Shown here piece after piece: positions 36,726 to 47,495 of a DNA stretch of 64,000 nucleotides; position 1 is the stretch's first letter; each line of letters starts with the position of its first letter. The notes beneath the pieces are model-generated. The model was not told the DNA's origin and searched no databases. It saw only the letters and a program-made list of their open reading frames with translations. Made by a program: the position numbers and the translations under genes. This DNA comes from Litomosoides sigmodontis (taxonomy: Eukaryota; Nematoda; Chromadorea; Rhabditida; Onchocercidae), in assembly GCA_963070105.1 (NCBI GenBank), contig OY718803.1, positions 8,165,823 to 8,229,822 on the forward strand, in the 5' to 3' direction.

Positions 36726-37040
36726 ATTCGTGTACGCTTCCGTCAAGGTGCTACTTCAGGCGCATCTCAACAAATTGTTTCAGCTCAGATTTGTGTGTTA
36801 AGTTGTGCGCTCCTTCAGCTTCATACTTTTCAATTTTAAGTTAAATCAATGTTGACCCTAATCGATCGATGTTTTATACCAGTGCTGCATGCAATTGAGT
36901 AACTTTCTATTTTATTTAGCAGAAATGAGGAAGTTGTGCAGCGCCGGTCGACGAGAGTCGCAGGTGAGAGAGCATGAAGTTCACAAGTCCATCATATCAT
37001 TTGACCTTAGCCGAATTTGCTGACCTGTAGCGGCAGTGTG

Positions 37041-37150
37041 GTTGGTGTACTTCAACAGTTTTGAACTCTGCGACAGTTGCGCAATTGTTGTACATTGACA
37101 GTTTATTGTGGCGCTTGCGCAATTGCTGTACTTTGACAGCTTACTTTATG
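37041..37150. repeat. imperfect 37-bp tandem repeat
   Basis: Two clear copies begin with TTGCGCAATTG at 37078 and 37115, each followed by TGTAC-TTGACAG; spacing is 37 bp. A more diverged third copy (TTGGTGTACTTCAACAG) lies just to the left. Confidence 0.65.
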
Positions 37151-37492
37151 TATCTTCGCAGTTTTTGAAACTTCCGTTTATAGAGCATTCGATTTGAATA
37201 ATTTTGTTGTAATTCGATTTGAAATGACACTTTTATAATAATTCAATTTATTCCTGCTTTGTCTCCTAATTTAAATACTCACCAGTTTTAAATTTACCGT
37301 ATATTTTTAGGATCTATGAAGGTATAAATTAATCGATATTTTGAAATATATAAGAATAGTGTATTTGAGAGAAGGATAGATTTAGGAGGAAGACAGGTTT
37401 ATACTAAAATAAATCCTTTTTACATAGTTGTCCAGTTCCCAAGAACACGTCGATTGGATGACACAGCAAAAAATGTTTGAAAATGAGGCTTC

Positions 37493-37556
37493 AGGTCATT
37501 AGATATGAGGTCATCAAAACAAACATTTGCTTGACCTCAATCACTTTTTGGGGTCA
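37493..37556. promoter_or_regulatory. cluster of AGGTCA-type half-sites
   Basis: AGGTCA at 37493-37498 and 37508-37513 (direct repeat, 9-base spacer), the inverse TGACCT at 37532-37537, and GGGTCA at 37551-37556. AGGTCA is the core half-site of nuclear hormone receptors. The cluster lies about 500 bp upstream of the next gene. Function is inferred from motifs only. Confidence 0.35.
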
Positions 37557-37895
37557 TTTGGAGGGATTTTTGGAAGCGAAAACAATTTGAAAATGTATAC
37601 CATTGGTAGTGAAGTAGTGAAATTGCTTGCCGCAGTAATATGTGTAGCAAAGAATTAAAAGTAATGTGATACTGTACATAGCTAAGAATTAAAAACGAAA
37701 AAAAAATTGTTCTTGTCAGTGTTGACTTTCTCTTTTGAAAGTAAGTGCGCATGTGTATCGTAGTAGTACTAGTAAGACGATGAATGATACAGTCGGCTAA
37801 TCTCAGTGTGAGGAAACCAATTCAAAAGTGATTTTAGAAAGTATTCGTAGTGAATCGTCTGATCGATGCGAAGTATTGAGTTGGTCGTACGTGGA

Positions 37896-37896
<1 letters not shown>

Positions 37897-37930
<34 letters not shown>
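37897..37930. repeat. (GA)n microsatellite near a gene start
   Basis: A pure GA run of about 34 bp, ending 110 bp before the ATG of the unrecognised gene at 38041. Confidence 0.9.
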
Positions 37931-37933
<3 letters not shown>

Positions 37934-38040
37934 GATGTACGAATTCATATGCTATTGAATACAAGAGCGAATTGAATTTAACCGATTAGCTGCTAAAAAA
38001 AAAGCAAGGAGTTAAAGCTAATTTAATTACACTGCAGGTT

Positions 38041-39698
38041 ATGCTTCTGCTGAATGTTGCTCTCACGGGAACACTGAGACGTGGTAGTGATGAAGCTGAG
38101 AAAAATGATTGTGCAAATGACGAAAGGATGATACGTTGCGTACTGCATCGCGAACGTATGCTACGTCATGCTGCCGGGGCGCGATCCAGGTTTAGCAGCT
38201 TGGCCAAGTGGTGTAGATGTTACAAGCATGAAGTATCACTGGGAGATGAGCGGATGAATTGCTCAATTATGCAATCGTCATTTCTTCCATACAGCGACAC
38301 GACAATTTGTCAGCATCTGAGCAGGACGCAACGTTGGATGCGAAATCCTGGACGTAGCTCGTTCTACCGCGGAATTACCGGAATCAAGAAGGTTAACTTT
38401 TGCCATCAGCACTTTTCATTTCTCATTTTCAACTCTTTCTTTCTTTCCTTTTTCTTCAAATTAAGCGGTAAAAGAAAAAGCGAAGCAAGGTGTTCTGCGT
38501 TCAAGAAGTTAGCTGGTACAGTTAACGAACAATTCGGGGAAGGTATCAAGTCGATTAGCAGAATAGACGACAATTTTTAAACTTTCCTACGAACTAACGA
38601 TCTCAAAATTTAAATAACTCTCTCAGACGGATGAGAAATAAGCAGTTCTTCTGCTCCTAATTGCTTTTCGCTTAGCTACTGAATAATTCCAGGAACTTAA
38701 TACTATCTGGCTCAATGAGAGGAAACTCCTGGAAGGTTGTTGCTGCAGTGTCGTAGCAATGCTATTCTGTCTAAGAGTGATGTCAGAAATTGAACAAAAA
38801 GCTGAGGAGCTTGTCAGTAAATATCGTGCGCAACAGGTAATGAACAGTGATAGTCAATTAACATTACGTTTTAGCATATTCGAATTAGAAAGCTGAAAAA
38901 GTTATTTTTTAATTAGTTGTAATTGAACTAATTGAAGATGAATGCCTCGAAAAAAAAACAGATTTTTTTTTTAAGGAATTCTGGCCAATATGTGTATTGC
39001 CAGTTCAATATGATGGATCACAATTGGTGGAAAGTGTTAATTTCTCGAAACATACATCGCAGATAAGAGATTATTTGGATCATATTCGATCAGTTAATCT
39101 CAAGTATCATCAGCATATTCGACGTGAAAAGCATACTGTGCACCTTTTTGCTGAGCGTTTTGTGAAATGGCGAGAGAATGCTGGTGGTAAATTGTTCAGC
39201 AAATTGGAAGAACTATATGATGAATATTTGAATTGTGTAAGCTTAAAAATATTTGAATCGATTTAGCAGAAAATGAATTTTAATTTAACACTATATCATT
39301 GCTGTGATGAAAAAATCGACACATTTAATTTTAATTTTATGCAAATATCAGCAAAAAATTTGTAATGAATTCGAAAAAATTCCGTTGTAAATAAATATAA
39401 ATTAGTTTATTATTTGCGAAACTAATTCGATTACCACTTACTACTGTAACTATGCAACTGGACACTTTCCAGTCTGTCGAAATAATTCAAACTTAATAAA
39501 CATTTTTTTCAGATAATCCATAAAAGTATCAGTATTTTACCGAAAACACCTTCTAGCAATCAAACTGTAAAACGACTAGAAATGTTAAAGGCAATTTTTC
39601 AACGTCGATTTAAACGTGTGCTTGCGGGATGGCCTTGCGCAATGGAAAAAGCTTTGCTCTGCTCCTATTGCCATTTTCTTCGAGTACAGTACAAGTGA
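38041..39698 (+). CDS. unrecognised four-exon protein
   Basis: No family was recognised. Exons 38041-38391, 38693-38836, 38976-39236 and 39513-39698 join in phase 0 to give 313 aa. The ATG follows a CTGCAG acceptor by two bases. The N-terminal 117 residues are basic and rich in Arg and Cys. Exon 2 holds a short hydrophobic Cys cluster (CCCSVVAMLFCLRV) and then a helical EIEQKAEELVSKYRAQQ segment. Exon 3 is helical and charged (EEWP-like start, HIRSVNLKYHQHIRREKHTV, KLEELYDEYLNC). Exon 4 is basic and ends CSYCHFLRVQYK. An alternative is reading through the first intron, which stays open to 38580, but joining exons 1 and 2 gives a longer, more protein-like product. It could be a fast-evolving nematode-specific gene. 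Real coding status rests on four consistent splice pairs. Confidence 0.6.
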
Positions 39699-42050
39699 AC
39701 CTGAAATTTGATAGGATGGATGGCAGAAGAAGCTATTAAATTCGAGTTTCTCAATTCTACCGTTCGGCATAGATTGTAGTTTTTATTGATAGGGCAAACG
39801 ATCCGTTTAAGGAAACGAGCACTTCCATTGTTTTACTAAGATGTATTAGAATAGAATTAAACTATTATTCCACGTGATTCATTTATTACTTCAACTATTA
39901 CGTCTCTTCGTTAGTTACGGTAATCTGTACTCGGTTATTTCAATTAGCTGTCATATTCAGTTTCATCGGAAGCTCTTTCAACATTGTTGCATCTGAATTG
40001 TTCCTCCTGTTCTTCCTACTTGAATTTCCTCTATCAGTATCGGTTGGATTATGTCTACTACGTCTTTCACTTTCACGTCAAATATCAGCAACATGCAGAA
40101 CTTGTCTACGTTCACGTTTGAAATGCTTCCAATTACCTTTCTCATTCATTATTCTTCATGCTCTGTGGTGAATACTTTTTTCGAATGTTCTCTGGCTTAT
40201 TTGTGGTGCATATTATTTTTTGCTAGTATTTAGTAATTCGTTTTTGACGCCTATTTCACATTTCTTTCATCTTATATTTGTGTTCAGTGATTTACTCTTA
40301 CTACGTGTTTTACGTTGTTTGTTGTCAATAATTTATGCTTCAAGCAAATTTGACAAAATTAGCTTATTTCTCAGTTTATGTCTAACCAAACAAACGATTA
40401 AAATTCTGAGCAGAAATGATAAATGGAAAAGCTTCACATTTCTAGCATTTCGACTGCTTTCATCCTGTTTTCTCTAATTTAATAAAAACTTTTTGAAGGT
40501 TTCCTGGAAGACACGAGGAAACTTAGCTATCTTATCAAAGATACCCAAAAAACATAGCAACAGTTGCAACTATTTCAGCTTTTCCTTTTATCTCTACCGA
40601 AAAGGAAAGATTCTGTCCAATGACTGCAATTATTTATGAAATCTTACAATTTCGCTTTACCAGATTGATAGGGTGGATGGACTTTTTGACTTTCCCTTAC
40701 TCGGAAATGTTAATTTCCTTAATTTGATAAATATGATAGGAAATTTCATAATCGTCGAAAAAGAATACTCAATACCTTGAACAAAAATTCGGGAAGATTC
40801 TTTTTCACTCTCTAGTTGTGATCCAATGTGCTTGCACATCAATTAAGATCATATTTCAAGAGGGCTAGTTCAATCTCAGCAATTTTTGTCATTTTATGGC
40901 AAAGAGAAAATTGGAGGTCAGTGGATCATCAATTCGTTGTTGTCATTGCTTGAGATTTATATAATTATTTTATTGTTGCACTCATCTTTTAGGAATTTCA
41001 AATTTCCAATTTAAATTGTGTTTTAAAATAAAACTTCTGAAATTGAGCTTTTGCTATTAAATCAGTGAGTGGTGAAAGGAAGTGAAAAGATAAGGAGGCT
41101 TCACAGTAAAACTGTTGGATTACCTACAAAAAAAAGTGTTGCAAAGAGGAAAAAGAGAGAAGGCGTGGCGTTGCTTAGCTAGCGGTCATTGCTCCTTTTA
41201 CAGTACTGCCCTTCGGAGCTGTTCAGTTTTGTTGCTGAGTGAACACATAGTGACCGTTGGTCGGCCTTCCTGGTGGAATTTGTTTTCTCCGTCATTTCCT
41301 GCCTCAGTAGAGAGTGCACAGTTCGCTCATACGACAGGCCTTCTCGACCCGTTGTTCCGCTCGCTTCCCACAACCACCTCATTCATTACCTTATTAAGCA
41401 AATTTCATCAAAATATCCATCAATCAATCGATAATCTGATAAATCAATAAAATTGATTAATGCCCATCTATTCTTCTATGATTGCTATAATTGCAAGAGT
41501 TTGGCTATTTATTCGTTGGTTACTTATTTCAAGTTTGTTTGTCAACTATTGAAATTTGGAGTGTTAAAATGAGCCATAAAGGTTTATCATTTATGATGTT
41601 TCATTGCTTTTTCCAGCTTTGTGATTGTACTAGAAACTGATAAGAGGTGTGACAACGAATGGAAATTCTGAATTCGGATCAGTGTATGTCGCGTAATTTA
41701 TTGCAGATAAGGTGAACTAATTTCATTTTATTTTCAAAATTGCGAAATTTAAAATTTGCCAGTCGCAGAAACTCCGAGCAATTCAAGTAGTTCTTGCTTA
41801 AATTTAATTTAAAGTTAAGTGATATTTGATCATGTGAAGGAAGCAATTGAATTGAGCATGCAAACTGTAAAAATACATTTAACACTTGGCACCTGATGAC
41901 GGTGAGATCGTCCCTCTCGTACGGTGGTAGGGTGTGGGATCTCATCATCATCGTCATTCCCCTGATCATTTGGGAACGACTTCATGATTAAATTCAAACA
42001 ATTTGGACACTTCAGATAAAAGGAGAGAGTGTCGAGATCGAAGAGAAGAG
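39699..42050. other. intergenic region
   Basis: About 2.3 kb without a supported gene. An AATAAA at 40481-40486 might end the upstream transcript. A GC-richer patch at about 41150-41400 gives open frames on both strands but no splice-consistent gene or similarity. It may be a promoter for the next gene. Confidence 0.55.
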
Positions 42051-43205
42051 ATGTTCCTCATTTCAACACCTGTTGAAGGGAGCCCTGAAGCTAACTGGTT
42101 GAAATTGCAAAAAGTCGCTGAAAATTTCGCCACATTTTCCAACATACCAATACCGAATTTTCGAACTGCGCCAGAAGCTCAGCTGTATGAATTGCTGAAA
42201 GATATGCAACTGCTTGATCATTCCATGGAAAATCTCTTCCGATCATTTCTTGCTACTTTCGAGAAAGTTTTACTGTTTGAAGATGTTGATTTGTTAGAGA
42301 GTTTAGTAATTCGAAAGCAGCGATACGGTGAAAAGATCACCGATTTCGCATGGAATATGGCCATATATTCGCCATATTTGTTATTATCTGATTTATGTGA
42401 ACTATTTTACAAACATTTTCAAAATCTTAATCAACAAATACGACGCAATGTTGCAACGTATAAGGAGAATTTGAAAATAGCCAGGGAATATATACGTGCT
42501 GAGGAAACATTGGTTACACAAAATTTAGCATGTTTCGTACGTGAGGAAAGCGTTATTGATACGGAATATATTCAGACAGTGTTTATAGCTGTACCGCAAC
42601 GATCAACAAATGTATGGTTAGAAGTTTATGAAACACTTCATGATTCAGCAGTGGCATGTTCCAGTTGTTTTATTACTGAAGATGATGATTATAAGTTGTA
42701 TTCGATGGTTGTTGTCCGTGAGGATTTCGTGGACTTTCGAGACAGCTGCGCCAAATATGGCTTCATTGCTCGAGGATATCAGAGTGATCCAGGTGGATTC
42801 GCCAGAAAGTTTCATGAAAGGCAGAAGGTTGAAGAAGCCGCACGATATCAAAATATAATGCTCATTCAATGGCTTAAATTAATGGCTGACGAGATTTTCG
42901 AGGTGCTAATTCACGTCAAGGTATTTCGAGCATACATTTCAAGTTCGATAATATACAGTGGTCGACGATTTCAAATTATCATGTTTTATCCGCGGAAAAA
43001 CTTGTCGCAACGATTGCAAAGTGAATTGACAAAGCTGTATGAGGAGGAAGAGTCAAATATAACGGATGAGACAGATTCGTTGGATTCGTCGGATTTGTCT
43101 ATTGAGGATTCAGATTCAGATTCGGAGAGAGAGTCAGCGAAACTAGAGGACTCCTGTCCACCTTACCTAATTTACAAAGTTGGTCTACCTCTCCCGGCAT
43201 ACTAG
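42051..43205 (+). CDS. V-type proton ATPase subunit C, intronless divergent paralogue
   Basis: Subunit C is the clamp joining the V1 head to the V0 membrane sector and controls reversible assembly of the proton pump. A single uninterrupted exon encodes 384 aa, the usual length of the family. Similarity runs end to end: MFLISTPVEG (canonical xEFWLISxP start), DFAWNMAIYSP, DTEYIQTVFIAVPQRSTNVW, the FITEDDDYKLYSMVVVRED segment, QWLKLMADEIFEVLIHVKVF, and the closing PPYLIYKV. The ATG at 42051 is chosen because it matches the family start; an in-frame TTG-led extension upstream is not used. The mRNA probably begins at the CTTCAG acceptor ending at 42015. An acidic, Ser/Asp/Glu-rich insert (about residues 332-366) replaces the family's shorter loop near the C-terminus. 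Neighbouring genes have introns every 100-250 bp, so the lack of introns suggests a retrogene. It is probably expressed in a restricted tissue, but that is inference. Confidence 0.88.
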   Translation: MFLISTPVEGSPEANWLKLQKVAENFATFSNIPIPNFRTAPEAQLYELLKDMQLLDHSMENLFRSFLATFEKVLLFEDVDLLESLVIRKQRYGEKITDFAWNMAIYSPYLLLSDLCELFYKHFQNLNQQIRRNVATYKENLKIAREYIRAEETLVTQNLACFVREESVIDTEYIQTVFIAVPQRSTNVWLEVYETLHDSAVACSSCFITEDDDYKLYSMVVVREDFVDFRDSCAKYGFIARGYQSDPGGFARKFHERQKVEEAARYQNIMLIQWLKLMADEIFEVLIHVKVFRAYISSSIIYSGRRFQIIMFYPRKNLSQRLQSELTKLYEEEESNITDETDSLDSSDLSIEDSDSDSERESAKLEDSCPPYLIYKVGLPLPAY

Positions 43206-43282
43206 AATCTCATTGTACCGTACCTTTTATTGCATTATATTTGTTAAGTGATTTGTTTTTTGCTTATGCTTAAGAGCATAAA

Positions 43283-43288
43283 AATAAA
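43283..43288 (+). terminator. AATAAA poly(A) signal, V-ATPase C gene
   Basis: Canonical AATAAA 78 bases after the stop. Just ahead is a small stem (TATGCT, loop TAAG, AGCATA) at about 43265-43280. Confidence 0.7.
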
Positions 43289-43694
43289 TTGTTGAATTGG
43301 CATTTAACCATTCAACATCATAAAATTTTGGTCACTCTCTACTAACACCTTCCTCAAATTTTTCAATTCCAGCAAGTACATTTCCTCACATCTGCATTTT
43401 AATTCTCCCCCCGCAAGCAAACAAAAATGGGAAAAGAAAACATACGGATTTTCTCATGGAAGAACACATGTTGGCAATCTTTGAACTTTATGATCACAAG
43501 AATTCGTTCGTTATGCTAGAGGTTACATACGTTGTGTCACCAACCAGTTACAAAACGTCCTCTTTAAACATTTCTAATGCAATTTTAGGTGACCTCGACT
43601 ATGAATCTTGGAATTTTAACGGTCTCAACTAGAAAACTCGTGCAAGATGTTAAGTTTATCAAAACCTGATTCAACGTTATTCGCCAGCAAATAG

Positions 43695-43700
43695 TTTATT
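43695..43700 (-). terminator. AATAAA poly(A) signal, proteasome beta-2 gene
   Basis: TTTATT on the plus strand reads AATAAA on the minus strand, about 70 bases past the stop of the minus-strand gene. The two genes here are convergent, with about 400 bp between their poly(A) signals. Confidence 0.6.
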
Positions 43701-43771
43701 TGTGAGCAAACAGTAAAAATGTTGGGTAGTTATAAATAAAAAGGACAGTTAAGCACTCAGTGACATTGCAT

Positions 43772-45626
43772 CTAAACGTTGACATCTTCCAGCTGTCGCG
43801 TTCCATTTTTATCGATAACCGTTACCTGAAGAAATATTAAAATAAATTCCCTCAATCGAAAAGGAATGTTTTTAATGGTTCGACTAGTTGTGCTTAGAAT
43901 TTTCAGGGCACCTTAATTTGATTTGTTTAACCGTGCAAAATCGAAAATTCTTACTTCAAATGATGGCAAATTAACAATGAAGCGACGTTTCGATTCGTGC
44001 AAACATTTTTTCAGCAGATCTATTCCTTCGGCCTCGGTCATATCTAAACATAAACAGAACAGCAATAGATCTGGATAGTACTTCTAAAACCTAATAAGTA
44101 ATTCGAGATTATAATTAAAAATCTTTCATATAGAATTCAAAGAATCCAGGAGAATTCACACAGCAAAATGACGTTATTAAATAAGATAAAGGAATATTCT
44201 TAAGCGTCTGAACTATCCATTACATTCAATGGTATAACAAACTAATATCGTTTCAAAAAGCACAATTATGCTACATTATTACCAAAATTGGTATCGCACT
44301 AGCTTGTTCATAAATTGGATACATCAAACAAAGCATTGCTACACATATAAACTAACCATTCTTATATGTTTTGTCCAGAATTGAATAACAGAGTCGTCCA
44401 CTGAATCCGCGAAATATGTAAGGCTAAAGATATTAATAATCACTATGTAAGAAAACAGTTCGGACCGAACATACACAATATTTTTTGCTTCTTAAGCACT
44501 AGATAATAAATTACTAATAAATAATAAATAACTTTTAATAAATTTTAATAAGAGATAATAAATTACTTTCCGGAAGAAAAATAAAAGAGAATTATAATTT
44601 TTAATTTTACAAAAAAAAACAAGCCTCTTAGCCACCACTACTATACTATAAATATAGACAGCTATGAAACAAACCTGATCAGCAATACCGTTGCCCAAGT
44701 AGTCAACGGAACCAAGAAAGGCTTTTTTTTCAATGCTATCATAACCACCAATCAGCGTATCAACAACGTAATAATCCTGTGTTCGTAATGCTTCAGCGAT
44801 ACTTCGACGAATCCAATGATGACTTGAGCGTGGACTCATTTCATAGCCTGTAATATACTAACCTGGAAAAACGCGAAGCAATCCGGTTTAAAATTTCGCA
44901 AAAGTGTTTATAACATGAACCAGTAGTTATTCGTTTTATCCCATAAATGAATACTACTTTATAGAAATCACCTACCATATCGAAGTTTATACAGCTGAAT
45001 ATTTCGTTTGCACCAATCTCCAAACTGCGCTACATCACCATCCTCGCCAATACACATCATTACTAATTTATCACCCAAGATAAATTTCTTTTCCTCATCT
45101 ATCAACAGAGTAAATATTGCGTCTTTACAAAGAACAGCATAACCACATATAATATGGCAAGAAATATTTATTATTGATTATACTCTCAATGTTAATTATT
45201 GATTTCGAAAATTATTTATTGATTTTGCAAATGTTTTAAAAATGTTCATTTATTTCATGTTTGTTAAAAGCCTTTATCAGTGCTGCATTAATTTCATTAA
45301 CATTGAGAGTATAATTTATTGCACTAGTAAATGTATTGTTTGCTTTAATGTCACCACTGAATGCATACTAATGATCGTCAAGTCATCACTACTTCCTCAC
45401 GGACAACTGCAACTGCTTGTTTTACAGTGTTGACAATTTCAAACACCAAAAGCTTTTCACTCTCATCAACAGACTAATTTTTTCCTTTACAATCTAAAGA
45501 TGAAATTGATAACAAAAAGCAACCATCGGTAACAACAATCGCTCCATGTGCGAAGCACGAACGATCCGCTGCCAAAATCACATAATCCTTAGTACATATT
45601 CCGATTAAAAAATGCGTCCCGGACAT
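43772..45626 (-). CDS. pbs-4: proteasome subunit beta type-2 (beta-4 position)
   Basis: A non-catalytic beta subunit of the 20S proteasome core, acting in cytosol and nucleus. Minus-strand exons in order: 45626-45524, 45098-44976, 44847-44675, 44423-44357, 44043-43955, 43825-43772; all GT-AG and in phase, 202 aa against about 201 for human PSMB2. Recognisable blocks are THFLIGICTKDYVILAADRS (N-terminal strands, no catalytic Thr propeptide site), GDKLVMMCIGEDGDVAQFGD, IQLYKLRYGYEMSPRSSHHW, LIGGYDSIEKKAFLGSVDYL, YSILDKTYKN, LLKKCLHESKRRFIVNLPSF and a C-terminal VIDKNGTRQLEDVNV. The DE at the exon 1/2 join and the GYEMSP block fit the family exactly. It is divergent from the ribosomal gene on its left flank in transcription sense, with an 864-bp shared upstream region. 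The gene symbol follows C. elegans usage. Confidence 0.9.
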
Positions 45627-46490
45627 AATTTCAGAACTCCTTAAGATAATACATACATGATGCTTGAATCAAATATCGTGATGTTTTAAATCACAAACAT
45701 TAAATGTCGCTAAGCGGAAAAAAAATTTCAAGCTAATAACAGAATAAAGGAAGCTTCTGTTGCACAAGCAGATTCGATCGTAACTACCAATAACGCACCA
45801 GTCAAGCTTACATCTTTAATTGTTACTGTCTGTAACGGTACTTGCCCCAAATCGTCTCAATTCCCATTGAAATACTACTTCAGAACCTCATCATCACTTG
45901 CCATCGCTTGTACACACATTTTTTGCACCTAATAGAACACCTACAATCTATTCCCAATCCCCTTTCCCGTGCAAAAACAAAACTAGCCATGTCCCAATAT
46001 GCCAAAATACTCAGGTCAGCGAGAAAGCTTCCATTGAAGTTAGCATCTCGCTGTGCTACTGTATAAGTTATTCTTCATAAAAATTTTCGTTAGATGTGTG
46101 TTTTTCCATAAAACTGAAAAATATGTTAAAATTCTCAACAAATTTCACACAAGTGCACAGCAACATTAGTCATTTCTATAAAATTTTTTCGCTTTTGTTT
46201 TTGACAATACCAGTGAGACTGGGGTTTCATAGCGTCTTTGATATATTTGTACTACGATGATTTCTGTTTGTCCTAATGTCCTGCGGTGTATCACACGGCG
46301 CGTAGGCGGGAGTGGTGGTGATGCTAGGTGTTTTGCGTCGCGAAGGAGTCTCGTTAATAACATTTTACGCAGGGTTTATGAGTAATGAACTTTGTCTGTT
46401 GGGAGAGGGTGGCGGATTTAGTGGGGTGTTTTGTTGAAACGTCATATTAATCATGCATTGTTCAAGAGGTGAATTATTTTAGGTTGGAAA
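45627..46490. promoter_or_regulatory. bidirectional upstream region
   Basis: 864 bp between the starts of two divergent housekeeping genes (proteasome beta-2 on minus, eL34 on plus). It must hold both promoters unless the genes use distant outrons. The eL34 first exon follows an ATTTTAG acceptor ending at 46482. No TATA box or repeat stands out. Confidence 0.5.
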
Positions 46491-47437
46491 ATGCCACAAC
46501 GGCTGACATACCGACGACGCCTCTGTTATAACACGAAATCCAATAAAACCAAGGTGATTTTGTTGTAATTTAAAAATAGAACACAATAAAAATTTGCGTA
46601 AGTGCCAAAAATATTTGACTTTTTTGTATAAATAGTGGAACGAGTCGACGTGGATGAACGTGCTTTCAAAAAAATATCATCACATGCATCCTGTTCCACT
46701 TATTCAGCCTAATTTTTTTTGCATAGGTTGAGGGACAATCTTTCCGTAGAGTAATGATTTCAATAAGTAATAGTGATTTTTCTGTATATGATAATTTTTC
46801 AATCCACATAGTAGGAACCGTTTTTCATTGGCGCGAACATATTTTTCAGGTATCGAAAACACCAGGTGGACGTGTGGTTTTCCTGTACAGAAAAAAGAAA
46901 GGTTCTGTAGCACGATGTGGTGATACCGGAGTGAAGCTGAAGGGGGTAAGCTTTTGTCGAATATTATTTTATACATTGCGTCATGTAGTAAAGTTTTGGG
47001 AAGCACTTACAACATTGTAATTTCAATGTTTGGAATGCAGATTGTGTATGCTTACATTTCATTTTCCCGCATGCCTTGCAAATTACAACATATTTAATTG
47101 GAAAGCTTAAAGTGCAAAATTGGAGGGATTGGTTCATTGTGGTTCATATTTACTCTAAATTTAGTTGACATACTCGATTATTAGTTGGACATAATTGTTA
47201 CCTGTAACCGAAAGCTGGGCATCAATAGTTCAAATCTTTGTTTTGTTTTAGATCAAACCGGCCAGGCCACGCCAGCTGCAAAAAATGACAAAACGGCTGA
47301 AGCGTGTAACTCGTGCTTATGGTGGTTGCCTGTCAGCAGCGGCCGTACGAGAGCGTATTATTCGTGCTTTTCTAATTGAAGAGCAAAAAATTGTTGCACG
47401 TGTATTGAAAGCAAAAATTAAAGCCGAGAATAAATAA
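46491..47437 (+). CDS. rpl-34: 60S ribosomal protein eL34
   Basis: A structural protein of the large cytosolic ribosomal subunit. Exons 46491-46553, 46850-46945 and 47252-47437 join in phase 0 to give 114 aa, the normal size. The start [20 protein letters not shown] and the end [20 protein letters not shown] are diagnostic, as is [16 protein letters not shown] in the middle. The start follows an ATTTTAG acceptor eight bases upstream. In yeast and human eL34 a zinc ribbon is built from two Cys-x-x-Cys pairs; here the first reads CGDT and the second CLSA, so each pair keeps only one cysteine. The loss may be a nematode feature. A canonical poly(A) signal follows. Confidence 0.95.
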
Positions 47438-47489
47438 AGAGTGGTTTTGTAAATCATTACGTTTTTGCTTTGGTTGTTAACTGTATTGA

Positions 47490-47495
47490 AATAAA
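47490..47495 (+). terminator. AATAAA poly(A) signal, eL34 gene
   Basis: Canonical AATAAA 53 bases after the stop codon, a short 3' UTR typical of ribosomal protein genes. Confidence 0.75.

Noticed and set aside
38392..38580. Read-through of the orphan gene into its first intron as a 179-codon single exon
   Set aside because: A GT-AG pair (38392 to 38692) removes it and joins two phase-0 exons into a longer product; the intron translation is Phe/Ser-rich in its first part.
41115..41450. 111-codon open frame upstream of the V-ATPase C gene, with an antisense frame opposite
   Set aside because: It starts from a non-ATG codon, both strands are open, and there is no family match; GC-richer DNA reduces stop codons by chance.
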